64,000 bases of DNA. Origin: Bilabrum cf. latius (lineage: Eukaryota > Bigyra: Bicosoecida > Bigyra > Bicosoecida). Below, one piece after another: positions 9,118 to 21,400 of the stretch. The translations under genes and the position numbers were made by a program. The stretch covers positions 248,001-312,000 of the forward strand of contig OZ237735.1 of assembly GCA_965178125.1 (NCBI GenBank). The letters run 5' to 3'. Below the pieces are notes generated by a model, which was not told where the DNA came from, ran no database searches, and saw only the letters and a program-made list of their open reading frames with translations. Every line of letters starts with the position of its first letter. The stretch's first letter is position 1.

Positions 9118-12100
9118 ATGTCTGTGCCTTCGCTGACTGCGGCGGTCCTGGAGGAGGCCACGGGCGAGACGCGCCTGGGCAGCTTACGAGACGCAGAGAT
9201 TATTTTCACCAACGTTCAAACGCTGGCCGGCGGCGGCCTCGATTCGTGCACCTCGCTTTCGAGCCTCACGCGTGAGTTCTCTTAGCATTCTTCGGACCGA
9301 GCGCCCCATTCCTAGCCGCGCGTACGAGCGGTGCCCCTCGGCGCGCCGCCCCGACCTTTTTTTGGGATCGCGAGGACTAGCTAGCTCGAGCTCCTGGTAG
9401 CAGCTACGCAGGTCCCGCCGCCCGCCGGATTCGTTCTTTCGTACAAGCACAGCACACAGCCATGCGCGCACGTCCTCGTCGAACCGCCTCCCGTGTCCGT
9501 GCGCGCGCACCTCTCTTTCGCTCGCAGTCATCGACACCGGGCTCCAGTCGCCGCTGTGCCGAGGCCCCGAGCTGTCCGGGGTGTCCGCGACGCTCGCCAG
9601 GCTCTGCATCACGGAGCAAACGTCGCTCAAGCGGCTCGGGTCGCTCCGGCTGCCGGCCCTGCGAGACCTCTTGCTGCACTCGAACGGCCTGGAATCGCTC
9701 GAGGGCCTCGAGGGCTGCCCGCGCATCCAGCGCCTGTGGGTGTGGGGCAACCGGCTGCGCAGCCTCTCGGGCCTGCACGCGCAAGCAGACCTGCGAGAGC
9801 TCTGGGCGCAGGACAACCGCCTCGAGCGCGTGGCCGGGGTGGAGCACCTCGTGTCCCTGCAGGTCCTGGACGTCGCGGGGAACCCCGTGGCGAACCTTCG
9901 CGACGTGCAGAAGCTCGCGCACCTGCCCCGGCTCCGCTCCGTCTCCTTCTCGGACCCCCACTTCGGGTCCTGCCCCGTCGTGAGGGCGGCGGGCTACCGG
10001 CAGTTCGTGCTCGCGTCGCTGCCGGCTCTCACGCACCTGGACGGGCGGACGGTCGGCCCCCAGGACAGGGACGGCGCAGACGAGGCCTTCTTGCGGCAGG
10101 CGGAGGAGTTCGAGGCGGCCAGGGAACAGAGGGAGGGGGCCTTCGACGAGGTGCTGGACCGCCTCGCGGCGCGGGCGGGCTCCGCGGCGGACGCGGAGGC
10201 GGCGGCGGGGGAGGAGCTGGCCGCGCTGGTGCGGGGCCTCGAGGGGACGGTGCGCAGGGGCAGGGCGGCGGTGGAGGCGGAGGGCGCGCGGGTGGTGCGC
10301 GTGCAGGCCGAGGCGAGGCGCGAGCTGGAGCGGAGCGCGGGGGCCATCGAGGGCATGAGGGCGGACTGGGTGCGGAGGGCCGAGGCGGCGGGGGAACAAG
10401 CCCTGGCCGGGGAGAGGGAGGCGCTGGGGTGGTGCGAGGTGGAGGACGCGTGCCTGCGGGCGTTCGAGAGGGCCTTTGTCTCCTCCGCGGAGGAGGGGGA
10501 GGGGGAGGAGGACGAGGAGCAGGGTGGTGCAGGGGCACGAGCAGACGGGGGGCAGGGCGGGGCGGCGCTCTCGAGGCAGGGCAGGAAGAGGGGGGGAGGG
10601 AGCAGCAAGAAGGCAGCGGGCGGTGGAGAGGGAGAGGGCGAGGGCGGCTCTTCCTCGCGGGCGGGTGCCGCTGCTGCTGCTCCTGCTACTGACGCCGCGA
10701 GAGACCGAAGCAGGGGTGAAGGACAAGACGGGGAAGGCAGCTACTCCGAAGACGAAGGGTGGGCAGAGGACGATGAAGATGAAGATGAGGAACAGGGCAG
10801 AGGACGAGGAGGAGCCGTGCCCGGTGGGGGCGGCCGGTTCGTCCTCCCGTCGCTTCCGCTGCTCGTGGCACAGCTGCCCCCGCACGCGCCCGACGCCAAG
10901 GCCGTCCTCGCAGAGGCAAGGACGGCCTGCGCGGCCGGCGCAGCGGACCTGCTGCGGTGCGGAAGGTGCCACTCGCCCGTGGCAGAGGCCGCGCTCGAGG
11001 CGGTGGCATCAGCGCGGGCGGCGGCCGAGGAGGACGAGGGCGTGCGACCAGTGGAGGTGCCGGCCGCTGCGTTTGGGAGTATGAGTGGGCCGGGGGGAGG
11101 GGCGGGATGGGCGGCGCCGCGGTTGTGGGTCCGCGGGTCGGCGGGGTTGGAGCGCGTGCCGCGAGAGGGCTGGCTCGTGGGGGCGCCGGCAGCGGTGGCG
11201 TCAGTGCTCAGGATCGGAGCCGGTGGCGGAGCTGGCGGCGCCTTGCGGGGAGGAGAACCGGCGGGCGATCGCGGCAAGGGCTGGTCGGGAGGGGCCGTCT
11301 TTGCGCCCACTCTAGAGGTGGCGCTAGAGGCGGCGCGGGAGGCCGGGGCTGGCCTCCGCTGCGCGAGCAGGCCAAGCCCTGCTGCTGCCACCGCGGTAGC
11401 CGCCGGCCGTGTGCAGAGCGCGCTCGCAGCGTGTGCCTGCAGGTGCGAGGTCCTGGGCCTGCTCGCTGATGGCGGTGCAGCAGCAGAGTCGCCGATTGCG
11501 CAGCCGTCATCGACCGGAGCACCGGGGCTTCCGGCAGCGCCTGGTTTTTCTTCGTCCCCGGCCGGTGCTGCGGAGGGGCGGCGAGGGCCGGGTGCCGCGC
11601 TCGCTGGCGGGCTGCGGTGGCTGCAGTCGTCCGGCGGCGGCAACGCTGCCCTGGTGCCGCTGGACGGAACAGGCTCGCACGGCATCGCGTTCCGGGGCGC
11701 TACGACAGACACCAGTAGGTCGGCTGCGTCGTTGCTGCTGCTGCTGCTGCCGGACGCGATCGCCACCCTCGCGGTCAGGCTGCCGGGCCCCGCGGCGCCC
11801 GAGGTGCCTCGGCTGGCCGACATGCGCGCGCGAGCAGAGCAGGCGGCCGGTGCGCCGCTGCTGCTGCCGCCGCCGTCGTCGTCGATTTCGACCCAGGGGT
11901 CGAACTCTCGGGCGGAGGGTGACGAGACCGGCATTCCTGCTTCGTTCGCGGGCATGTTTGCAGAGGCGGAGCTGGCCGCCATGCAGCAGGCATGCAGCCG
12001 GCGGGAGTGCTCGGACGGGGGGGCTGCGGTGTGCGAGGCGGCGGAGGCCGCGGTGGCCGCCACGCGGAGGGACTACGCCATCGCGGTGCTGCACGGGGTG

Positions 12101-12313
12101 GCGGCCCCGCTCGCGCAGTCGATCGGCAAGGCCAGGGCGAGGGCGGGCAGGTCAAGGGCGGAGGTGGAGCGGGCCATGGAGGCCGCAACAGCAGAGCGGG
12201 CCCTGCAGCAAGCGCTGGTGACGGCGCTGCAGGTGGAGGACGCGCCAGTGTCGCGGGTGCTGCCGGCGCGGCTTGCTCCCGTGGGGCTCGGAGGTACAGC
12301 GGAGGAGCACTGA
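9118..12313 (+). CDS. Leucine-rich-repeat, coiled-coil protein, two exons
   Basis: Exon 1 is 9118-9271 and exon 2 is 9528-12313. The 256-base intron has a GTGAGT donor and a CTCGCAG acceptor; joining C|TC gives Leu and keeps frame. The product is 979 residues ending in TGA. Residues about 85-200 are SDS22-type leucine-rich repeats (LRDLLLHSNGLESLEGL, then further repeats and an LRR cap). About 215-340 is a charged Ala/Glu/Arg helix, probably coiled coil. The rest is low complexity with an acidic SEDE stretch and a final Ala-rich helix. LRRs of this type occur in axonemal and phosphatase-regulatory proteins; no precise function is claimed. The gene has no TAG codon. Its 5' end was duplicated at 6650-6866. 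It converges on the next gene with 146 bases between stops. Confidence 0.8.
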
Positions 12314-12459
12314 AGGGCAGACTGTCGTATGGAGTACTCGCTTGTTTGGCAAAAGTAATTCATGTTGTGGCACAAAGTACAGTTCGTAACGTCTTCTTGT
12401 ATGAGCTTGAGTCTACGATAAAAGTATGCTACAGACTGTGGGCAGCAACCTGCACCGCG

Positions 12460-15400
12460 TCACTCAGAATCCGAGAAGCCGCCAGGGCTAGTCGAGCGAG
12501 AGCTGGATTTGCTCGGCGCTGCCACACCCGTGCTGCCAGGCTGCCTGGCCTTCACCGCCTGGAACCTTGCCATGATCTGCTATTGGAACGACGACCCTCT
12601 CGATGCCTTGGGTACCCGCTTGCGCCTTTTCGTACCCTAGTCTGCTGCGGGTGCGGCCTCCGCCGCCTCGGCCTTGCGCCTTGCGTCCAGCGCAGCTTCT
12701 GCCTCGGACAGCTGCGACCCAAGTCGGAGCTGCCGAGCTCGCTTGCGGAGCAGAGACAGGCACGAGCTGTGCGCGCGGAGTAAGGCAGCGCATAGCCGGG
12801 CAGCGCGTTCCGAGGCCGCGTGGATGTCTCCAGGTGCCGCCGCCCCGCCCGACCCACTGCTAGACGACGCGGCCCCGTGCCCGCCGCCCTGCACGAGGTG
12901 CATGCACCGGTCGAGGCCGGTCTGCATCATGCGGTACTGCTGCTCGGCACTATGCCGCACCCGATCAAGGGCGCCCACACCTTCTCTGAACGCTGCGATG
13001 GCGCCGTCGGGAGTTTCGATCCCGGTACCGGGAGGCATGACGCAGACAGCCGCTGCCTCGTCCTCGCCCGGCGCATCGTCCCGCGCGGCCTTCACGCTGG
13101 CCTCAAGCCAGCGCAAAGGATCGTCGGCACGGCTGCTGCCAGTTGCTGACCGCAGGCGCGCAGTCCCCGCCAAGTCTTCGAACGCCTCGTGGCCGGCGCG
13201 CACGCTCGACTCGACGGCCATGAGCGTCGTGAGCACCGAGCTGCCCCACTCACTTTCGTCGGGGATGGCTCGAACCGCGGCTTCCACAGGACTGGCGTCC
13301 CCTTCCGGCAGGAGCGCATCTGCCAACGCCCCTGCGCGAGCGACAGCCCCGTGCAGATCCTCGTCACCGTCCAGCTGCAGGGTATGCGAGACGTACCGCG
13401 AAAGCTCGCCGAAGGAGGATGCACTCGTGGACCGTTCCAGCGTCTCGGCCACGGACTGCACGGCAGCCACGCCCGTGCGAACGCAGCTAAGCATGGCAAG
13501 CATCTCGATTGAACGCTGCATGCGGCTGAGCAGCCGACTGAACCGGCCGGCGCCGAGCGACACGGCACCCAGGATCAGAGTCCGCACCGGTGGGTTGACT
13601 CCTGCGAGCAGCGCTCCGGCAGCTCCCTTCGATCCTCCCTCGGTGGAGCCCGCAACTCGCAGGACGGCCTCGGTGAGTGCGTCGGCGAGGGCCGCGGGCG
13701 GCAGGGCTCGTCGGGCGGCCTCGATGGAGCCGATCGCCAGCGCGCGGACCTCTTCCGGGGTCTTGCGCGAGCGGGACACCACCTGCACCTGGTCGGCTCC
13801 CGAGGAGCTCCCACCGCCCGTGGACGCGCCGGCGCCGGCGACACCTTCGCGCGATTTGCCAAAACCTGCGGACAGCCTCATCAGCTCCAAGAAGCGCCCG
13901 GTGACCAGGTCGCGCACGAAGTGGCTCAGGAACGGGTCAAGTTTCCTCCCGGGCTTCGCGGCCGCACTCGACGGCGGCCCGCCCGTGCCCGCACCAGAAC
14001 TCGGCCCTCCCCGCGCGGCGCTCGCATCGACGAATTCTGGCACCTCGAAGTGCTTGCAGGCCCCGACCGCCGCCCTCGCCTTGGTCTTGGCCGCCTTGGC
14101 GCCCAGCTCTGCATCCATCCCGCCTCGGTTGGACATGATATGCCGCTCGATTGACCCGACGGCGTGCTGCAGCTGCGACTTGGGCGTAGCGGGGGCAGTC
14201 GGGGCGCCGCGGCTGCGAGCCGCTTTCCCCGCCTGCCTCTGCACTTCATCCAGCAGCGACGGAGCCTTCCTACGGGGTCCTGCTGAGGGACCCGAGGGAG
14301 GTCTTCCGGGCCTGCCTGGTCTTCCGGGTCTGCCAGGTCTGCCCGGCCTTCCCGGCCTGCCAGGGACTCTGGGTCTGCCGGGCCTTGGTTGGGAAGGAGT
14401 TGCCCCTGCAGCCGGGCCACTGGGTCGTGGACCTGGTCGTGGCCTGGGTCTTGGTCGAGCCAATGTTGACGCTAGTGCAGGAGCTGGTGCAGGTGCTGGT
14501 GCAGGTGCAGGTGCTGGTGCAGGTGCAGGTGCAGGTGCAGGAGCTGGTGCAGGTGCAGGTGTCGCACCTCGATTATCGTCTCCAGTGCTCAGACCCCCGA
14601 GGCCAGATACACTGCTCGTGTAGCCCCCCAATGAGCCCTGTGGGTCGCTTGCCCAATCTGCAGCAGAACCGGGCCCTGCAACCACCCCTGCATCAGGCAT
14701 GTCGGGCCCAGGGGGCGCGGTGGCCCCATAGAAAGCTGGTGCCGGCGGATGGGCAGGGGCAGGGGCTGTTGCTGGTGCTGGTGCATGTCCCTCTGTGCCT
14801 GTGAATGATGCAGTTGCTGGTGCTGGTGCTGGTGCTGGTGCTGGTGCTGGTGCTGGTGCTGGTGCTGGTGCTGGTGCAGTCGCTGGTGCTGGTGTCGCAC
14901 CTCGATTATAGTCTCCAGTGCTCAGACCCCCGAGGCCAGATACACTGCTCGTATAGCCTCCCAATGAGCCCTGTGGGTCGCTTGCCCAACCTGCAGCAGA
15001 ACCGGGCCCAGCAACCACCCCTGCATCGGGCATATCGGGTCCAGGGGGCCCACGACTAGAACCATCCAACTGTGACGAGCCTGGTCCGGCTTGGCCGTCA
15101 GCTCCGTGCTCGGCGGCAAAGCCGGTTGCAGGCAAGGCGCTGCCCCACGGAGGAGGGACGGCTGACCCGCCCTGCCCCTAGAGCGCGGGTACGCCCCAAC
15201 CACCTCGATCACTAGGAGGAGCGCGTCGCACGATGGAGAGGAATGTCAGCGCGTCGCTCTCCTGCGTGCGCACGAGCGCTGGGACCTGCCTCTCCTCTGG
15301 AGATGGCATCGTCACCGACTCCTGCTTTCCAGCCTTACGTTCTAGATCGACGGCGATAATATCACTGGTCTGCACGATCACGTATTCGTTCGGGTTGCTC

Positions 15401-18400
15401 ACGCCTTGGCCCGGCATGCACTGTTCCAGATAGGTTGGGGTGTGGCGGCCTCGGCCTCCCATGCAGTAGCACACGCAGTACCAGGACTCTCTGCTCGGAA
15501 GTCGAGCAGTCCCGGAGAGCCTGGCCTCTTCGCTGCTTTGCAACGAGAAGCTGTACGCTCCAAGCCCGTGCACCTGCGACTCGCAGTAGTAGTACGACGG
15601 ATCTCGCAGGTTCACCACCCTAATGGAGCCGGTGCTCTGCGCGTACTGCGCCACCGCTAGAAAGTCGCCGCGTGATGATGGTGACTCTCGCTTCGATGCC
15701 TCGCCCGCCCCCGCTCCGGATGCGGCACCGTGCGGTTCGCCCTCACCGCCCATGCTAGGATCCCCGTATCGCGAAGCCGGCAGTGCCGTGATTTCCACCG
15801 TGGCACTGGCTTTCATGCTCGATTGCTTCGCCTTGACACTGGATGCAGCGGATGCAGCCTGCTCACTTTGGCGCTCACCAGACTCCTCCGCATTTTTGGG
15901 CGGATCTTTGTCGAGTGCGGCGTTGGTGACCGCCATGGGACTGAACTCGGGCCCCTGGACGTGGAAGGGCGCTGACCACGCCATTCGAACCATCTGCGCC
16001 GGCGCGCTCGAAGGCTCGGATGCGTGCGTGGGGTAGCCCCAGTATTCGAAGCGCCAGATCCCGGGCAGACTGGGGGCCTTGCCCTCACCTTCGAACGTGA
16101 CGCGCTGCACGGCACCCCCACCTCTCTGCTATCGATTGACAACGCGTAATCTACCGCCGGACACGGACACAGACTTCGCGTCGTGCGCCTGCCGCAGCCG
16201 TCCAGGCACAAGGCTCTCGTACCTGGGCACCAGGCTGGTTCGCAGCTCGGCCTGCTGTCCCGTTGAAGTACCGCCGTACGACCTCTAGCCTGGCTAGCCG
16301 TTTGCGGCAGCAGTAGCGGGGGGCAGGTCGGTGCTCTCCTTTGCCCTCGGGTCCATCCACCTCTGCCACTCCGTCTCTCGCATGGATGCAGTCCTCGCCT
16401 GGGAGGATGATGCCTTGGGACCGACCTGGCTGGGATCGAGCACGTCGGATACACTGAGCTGAACCCGGTTGCCTTCTCTCGCAGCATGGACCACTCCATG
16501 ATCTGCAATGACACGAAATTTGCTGGACTCTGCCACGCGCACTAACCTCACCTCGTCACGCCGCCCCTCATCCCTCGGTTGCACAACAGCAGAAGCAGTC
16601 CCAGGCGCATACCCCTGGGTTGGGGGACTCGACTTGGACATTAGGGCATGCGCCGACGTCCAAACCGTGGCCTGCACATCCTCGGTCCACATCAACCGCT
16701 GCAATTGCGGCTGCATGGCTGCAATCGTCTGCGCGTCGTGCTCGGAGCGCCGCCGCTCATCGTCCTGTTCATAGACGTCAAGTGGCAGCTGTGGGCGTAC
16801 AACTGGAGGAGGTTTCTCCTGGCCAGCAGCTCCGCCTCCACGCTGTTTCTTCGCACCCGCGCCCGCACTCCCCCCCCCGTGTGGCATGCGGGCGTGCAGC
16901 CTCAGGTAGGGGCCCAGCACAACAAAGGGCAGACTCAGCTGCTGCACCTCGGCACCAAAATTATCCGTGTGAAGGTAGCCGATCATGCGCCGCTCAACAG
17001 CGTATCCAAGCCTGTAAATGCCAGGCAGGGGAGGGGCCAGCAAACCGCCAAGCTGCCCCTTCACCTCGCCAAGGCGGGCCAAGGCGGCAACTTCCGCGGC
17101 GCGGTCGTGCATGGACCCGGGATCGATCGGACTGATCGGATCTGCACGCTGTCTAAACACGGTGCCGACGCTGTCCATGCTGGCTGCGCCGGTGTGCACG
17201 GTCATGACCCAGGACTGCCCTGCCTTCCTGTCGATCGACGCTCCCTGCTCCTGCGTCGCGCCAGCACCATCGTCTGGAGCGCTCGACGGTCGCGGCGCTC
17301 TGGAGAGCTGCACCGCATGCGGGCTGAAGCTGCTGGAGCCGTCTGTGCGAGGCAAGCCAGCCGACCGCGCGAAGCTGCCGACGGTTGCCTGGCATACCAC
17401 CTCGAGACGACTGGCAGCGCCTAGCTCATCTGCACGATCGTGCACGTCGTCGCTGTCGGGCAAGAGATTGTACGCAGATCTAGCAGCCCGAATCAGCTGG
17501 AATACATCCGCGGTGAGGTTTTGGCTACCCTCGAGCGAAGTGAAGGGCGATGCATACCTGTCCGTCGCTGCGGCATCTGTCCACACGGCGAGTCGTCGAG
17601 CCGCCTCTGCAGACACATAGGCAGCCTCCGGGCCTGCTACTCGGTACAGCCTAATCAAGTGCCGCTCCTCCACCCCAGTCGCAGGGTCCTGCACCCACCC
17701 GCTCGCTTGCTCCAGTCGGTCCGAGGGGCAGTACACCGTGCTCCCGGGCGCCAGCGGGGCGCATCGCAGCCGAAAGGAAACTGGCTCACCGAACAGGGTG
17801 GCGGTGCCTACTGCCTGCGCCACGTCAAGAGCTGCTTCCATGTGGAATTTGGTCCGGACTGCGGGGATTTCCTCGGGAATGCTGGGGTCGGGCGGCGGGA
17901 GGCACGCGAGGCCCCCCGTGGGCCGGAGCACCGGCGGCACCACAGACACGACCGTGGAGCGAGCCAGGCTAACGCTGTGCTGCCGGCCACGGTCACCCTC
18001 GCACGTGCACACGTACATGGCCAGGTAGAGACCGGGCTCTTGAACGGCGGCTCCCGGAAAGGTCACCCACCCCGTCCCATCGGGCCGCAGCACCGCGGCC
18101 CGCGGATCGAAGGCCTCTCTCGCCAGCTACTCCGCTGCGGTTCTCCGAGGCAGCTGGTAAGCCGCGGGGCCAGCGTCCTCCGGCAAGGATGAGGCTTCGC
18201 CCCACTCCTGGTCGTGGTCGTGCTCGGCGGCACTCGCGGGCGGCGCGCTGGGGTCCCCATCGTGCAATGCACCCCCGCGGCTGCTCAACCTCCACTGCTC
18301 CCAGGTGTCGCGTTGGCTCCCGCGGGAGCTCTCTCTCGACCCCGCCTAATCCGCGCGCTGCACGTCCTCCTCCTGCACAGATGGCAGGCGCACCTCGGCC

Positions 18401-21400
18401 ACGATCGACGAGGCGCCCAGGGCATCACTGGAAGCAAGCGCCTGGCTCCAGTGGCCCGATGCCTTGCTGTCCACGGCGCGGTCCTCGTCGAAATCGAAGG
18501 ACGCCGGCAGCAGCAGCGGGGGGGAGGTCTCGCTGGACAGGCAGTCGTGAGTGTTGTCTTCCACCCTAGTGAGGGGAGCGCCCGCTGGCGAACCCGCTCC
18601 CCGCATCAAGGCATCGAGCCGCTCCTTCGTGCCCCTGCCCAGCCGGGCCTCGCGCTGCGAGACGCGCTTTAGGCATGCTTCGGTGCGCACGGCAGCGCGG
18701 TCGTGATGCGCCACCTCCTCGGGCTGCACGGCCCTGTCACTCACCTGGAAGTGGCTGCCACGGAGACGCACGAGGACCACTCTGTCAGCGTCGGCGGGGG
18801 GCAGCGATGCGCCCGCCCCGCCTGCAGGGCCGGCTGCCGCGGGCCCCTCCGGCACGCTGGTGGAGAACCACACGCGGACCGGGGCCCCTGCCCAGTGCCG
18901 CGACACCGGCTCGGGCTGCGTGGGATCCGCGCTCGCAGCGGTCAGGCCGGCGGCGAGTTTCGTCGCCCCGTGGTGGTGCGCCAGCTGCGGCGGGGGCTGG
19001 TCCTACAGGCTCCCCCCGCGCGCCGCCCCGGGGAGGGCGCGCAGCGGCCCCTCCAGTGAGAGCCTGGGGCCCGTCGCGAGGACGGGGCGGATCAGCGTGC
19101 CGTGCGCATCCCTCCAGCCCTGCAACACCCTGTCGATGTTCTCCAGCCTGTAGTGCTTCTTGAGGAACTGCTTGTCCTGTGCGCTGACGGGCTCGCCGAA
19201 GCGGCTCAGGCGGCCCTCGTGCAGCGTGTACCGGACGTGGTACGCACCCGGCAGCGGCGGACGGAACCACGGTTCCTGCTTTCGTCGGAGGCCCCTTCCA
19301 ATCGTCATGAAGCCCCCGCTCTCCTCCAGCAGCGCGTAGCTCCTCTCACCAGCTGGCTGCAGCGCTGCAACACAGTCAGCGATTGCGCGCCGGGCCGTGC
19401 GATCGGCGTCTGTTCGGGCGTTGGAGTCGGCACCGGGCAGCAGGGGTAGCTCCTCGAGGTGGCTGCTGCCCACGGAGCTGGGGCTCCCGCCGCGTCCGAC
19501 CCACGCTGGCTCGAGAGCAACAGCGTCTCGCCGCAGGTGGTCGGGTCCCCTCGCCGCGCGGGTGCGCGCACCGACAAACACGCGCGATCTCCAGGGAACA
19601 ACGAGTGGTCGGCACTCGGAGCCGTGCAAGGCCGGCAGCACCTGCCCTCGCTTCGCCACGGGGGGCTCCCCCAGCGCCCTCCGCACGTCCTCGGGCAGCG
19701 CCACGAGCTGCCGCCGCCAGCCGCCCCCCTCCCAGGGTCTGGCCCGCCCCTCCACCTCCAAGTCACGCAGGGCCTGCGCCCTCTCGGAGTCACTGCGCCG
19801 CATGGCCTCGTGCCCGTACCTCCCTAGAGCAACGCGCGGGGGGTGCACCTCCAGCAGCATGCAATCAATCACCTCGGAGCGCTTGAGCAGGCCGTGCTGG
19901 GGGGGCAGCGCCGGCTCATCCTCCCCCTGCGTGGCTGTCGCCGTCTGATCGCGCACCGCGGGACGTCTAGGAACAACGGTGAAGCCACGAGGCTGGCCCC
20001 GCAGCTCACCGCCGGTCCCCGCCGGGATGCAGCCCATCCTGGCGGCGAGCCAGCCCAGCCCGCAGCAGCACCTCCTGTGCCACCGCTCGGCCTCGTTGCG
20101 CCTGGGCACTGCCCTCACCCACCTCACGACCATGAAGCCAGCCCTGGAGGCGCGGAGGAGCCGCTCGTGCACGTGGTGGCGATCCTTGTCCTTGTCGCTG
20201 TCGAAGCGCTTCATCTCCACGCGGGCGGTCTCGGCCAGCGTGGCGCTCGGAGTCGGCGGCAGCTGCCCGTCGCCTCCCGCGCGGATGCCGTTGTGCTCTC
20301 CGCCCGCCCGCAGCAGCAGGTGCACCTCATTCCTGGGGACGTGCCAGCACTCGAGCACGTCGTCGCCGTCCAGCTTCAGCGGCTCGCAGATCTTGCGCAC
20401 CTTCTCGGCGAGGTCCCCGGATAGCACCCTGCCCGCCCTGTCTGCCTCTCGCAGCGACCGCACAGCGGCCGCTGTCCAGCTGAGCGGGGGCGCTGCCTGC
20501 CCCACAGGTTCGGTGCCCGGCGCTGCGCCGCCGAAAGTATCATCGCCATCGCCGCCCCCGGTGCCATGGGTGTGCCCCTGGCCCACGCCGTGGCCTCCAC
20601 CCAGCCGCAGCTGCTCAGTGGGCGGCTTGTGGTACACGCCCACCCGGAGCGGCTGCTCCTGCCACACAGGCACGACGTCCACGCGCCGAATGCCCGAGGT
20701 CGCGCGGTGCGGACTCTTTGCAGATGCAGATGCAGATGCAGATGCAGACGCCAGCGAGCGTGCGGACGACAGCGCAGACTTTCCCTACTCCGACTCGCTG
20801 TCAAATCCTAGTTGGCTGCCACCGTCCTCGTCGTCGGCCGAGAGCCGCAGCAGCACGGCATTGGGGTTGTCGATGGGGATGCCGTCCGAGTACCTGTTGT
20901 CCAGATCTGCGTCTCGAGCCGGGGCGGATGCAGCGGCAGGAGCAGACCCCCCCGCCGCTTTGCGCCTAGAGGAGGTCCCGCCCGCAGTTCCCTTGCCGCG
21001 CTGCTGCTGCTGCTGCTTGTTCCCTCGACCATCCGCCGCGCCGGACTCCTGATACCCCCTGTCGTCGCTGTCCATCTCACCCCTGTCGCATAGCTCCCTC
21101 GGCAAGCCCGCGGTCGGGGGCGGCCCGTCCTCCCGTTCGTCCAGGAGCAGTGCCAGCCGCACCTGCCCGCGGGGGGCTGTCGGTGCTGCTGCCCTGGCCA
21201 GGTAGCGCTCGTCGGGGGCGCTCTGGTCCGAGTCTCGAGGGGTGCAGCGGGTGCAGCGGGCGCAGCAGCTGAACAAATCGCCCCAGAAATCCGCGTCGCA
21301 GCAGCAAGAGAGGACGAAGAGCACGGCCATGAGAATCGAGAGGGTCACGAACGCGGCGGACTCCAAGGTCGACCACAGGCCTCCGGGCGCATCCTCGCCT

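Noticed and set aside
12674-14623. 649-codon plus-strand ORF
   Set aside because: Antisense shadow of the secreted giant. The minus frame continues coherently across TAGs to a TGA and has the signal peptide.
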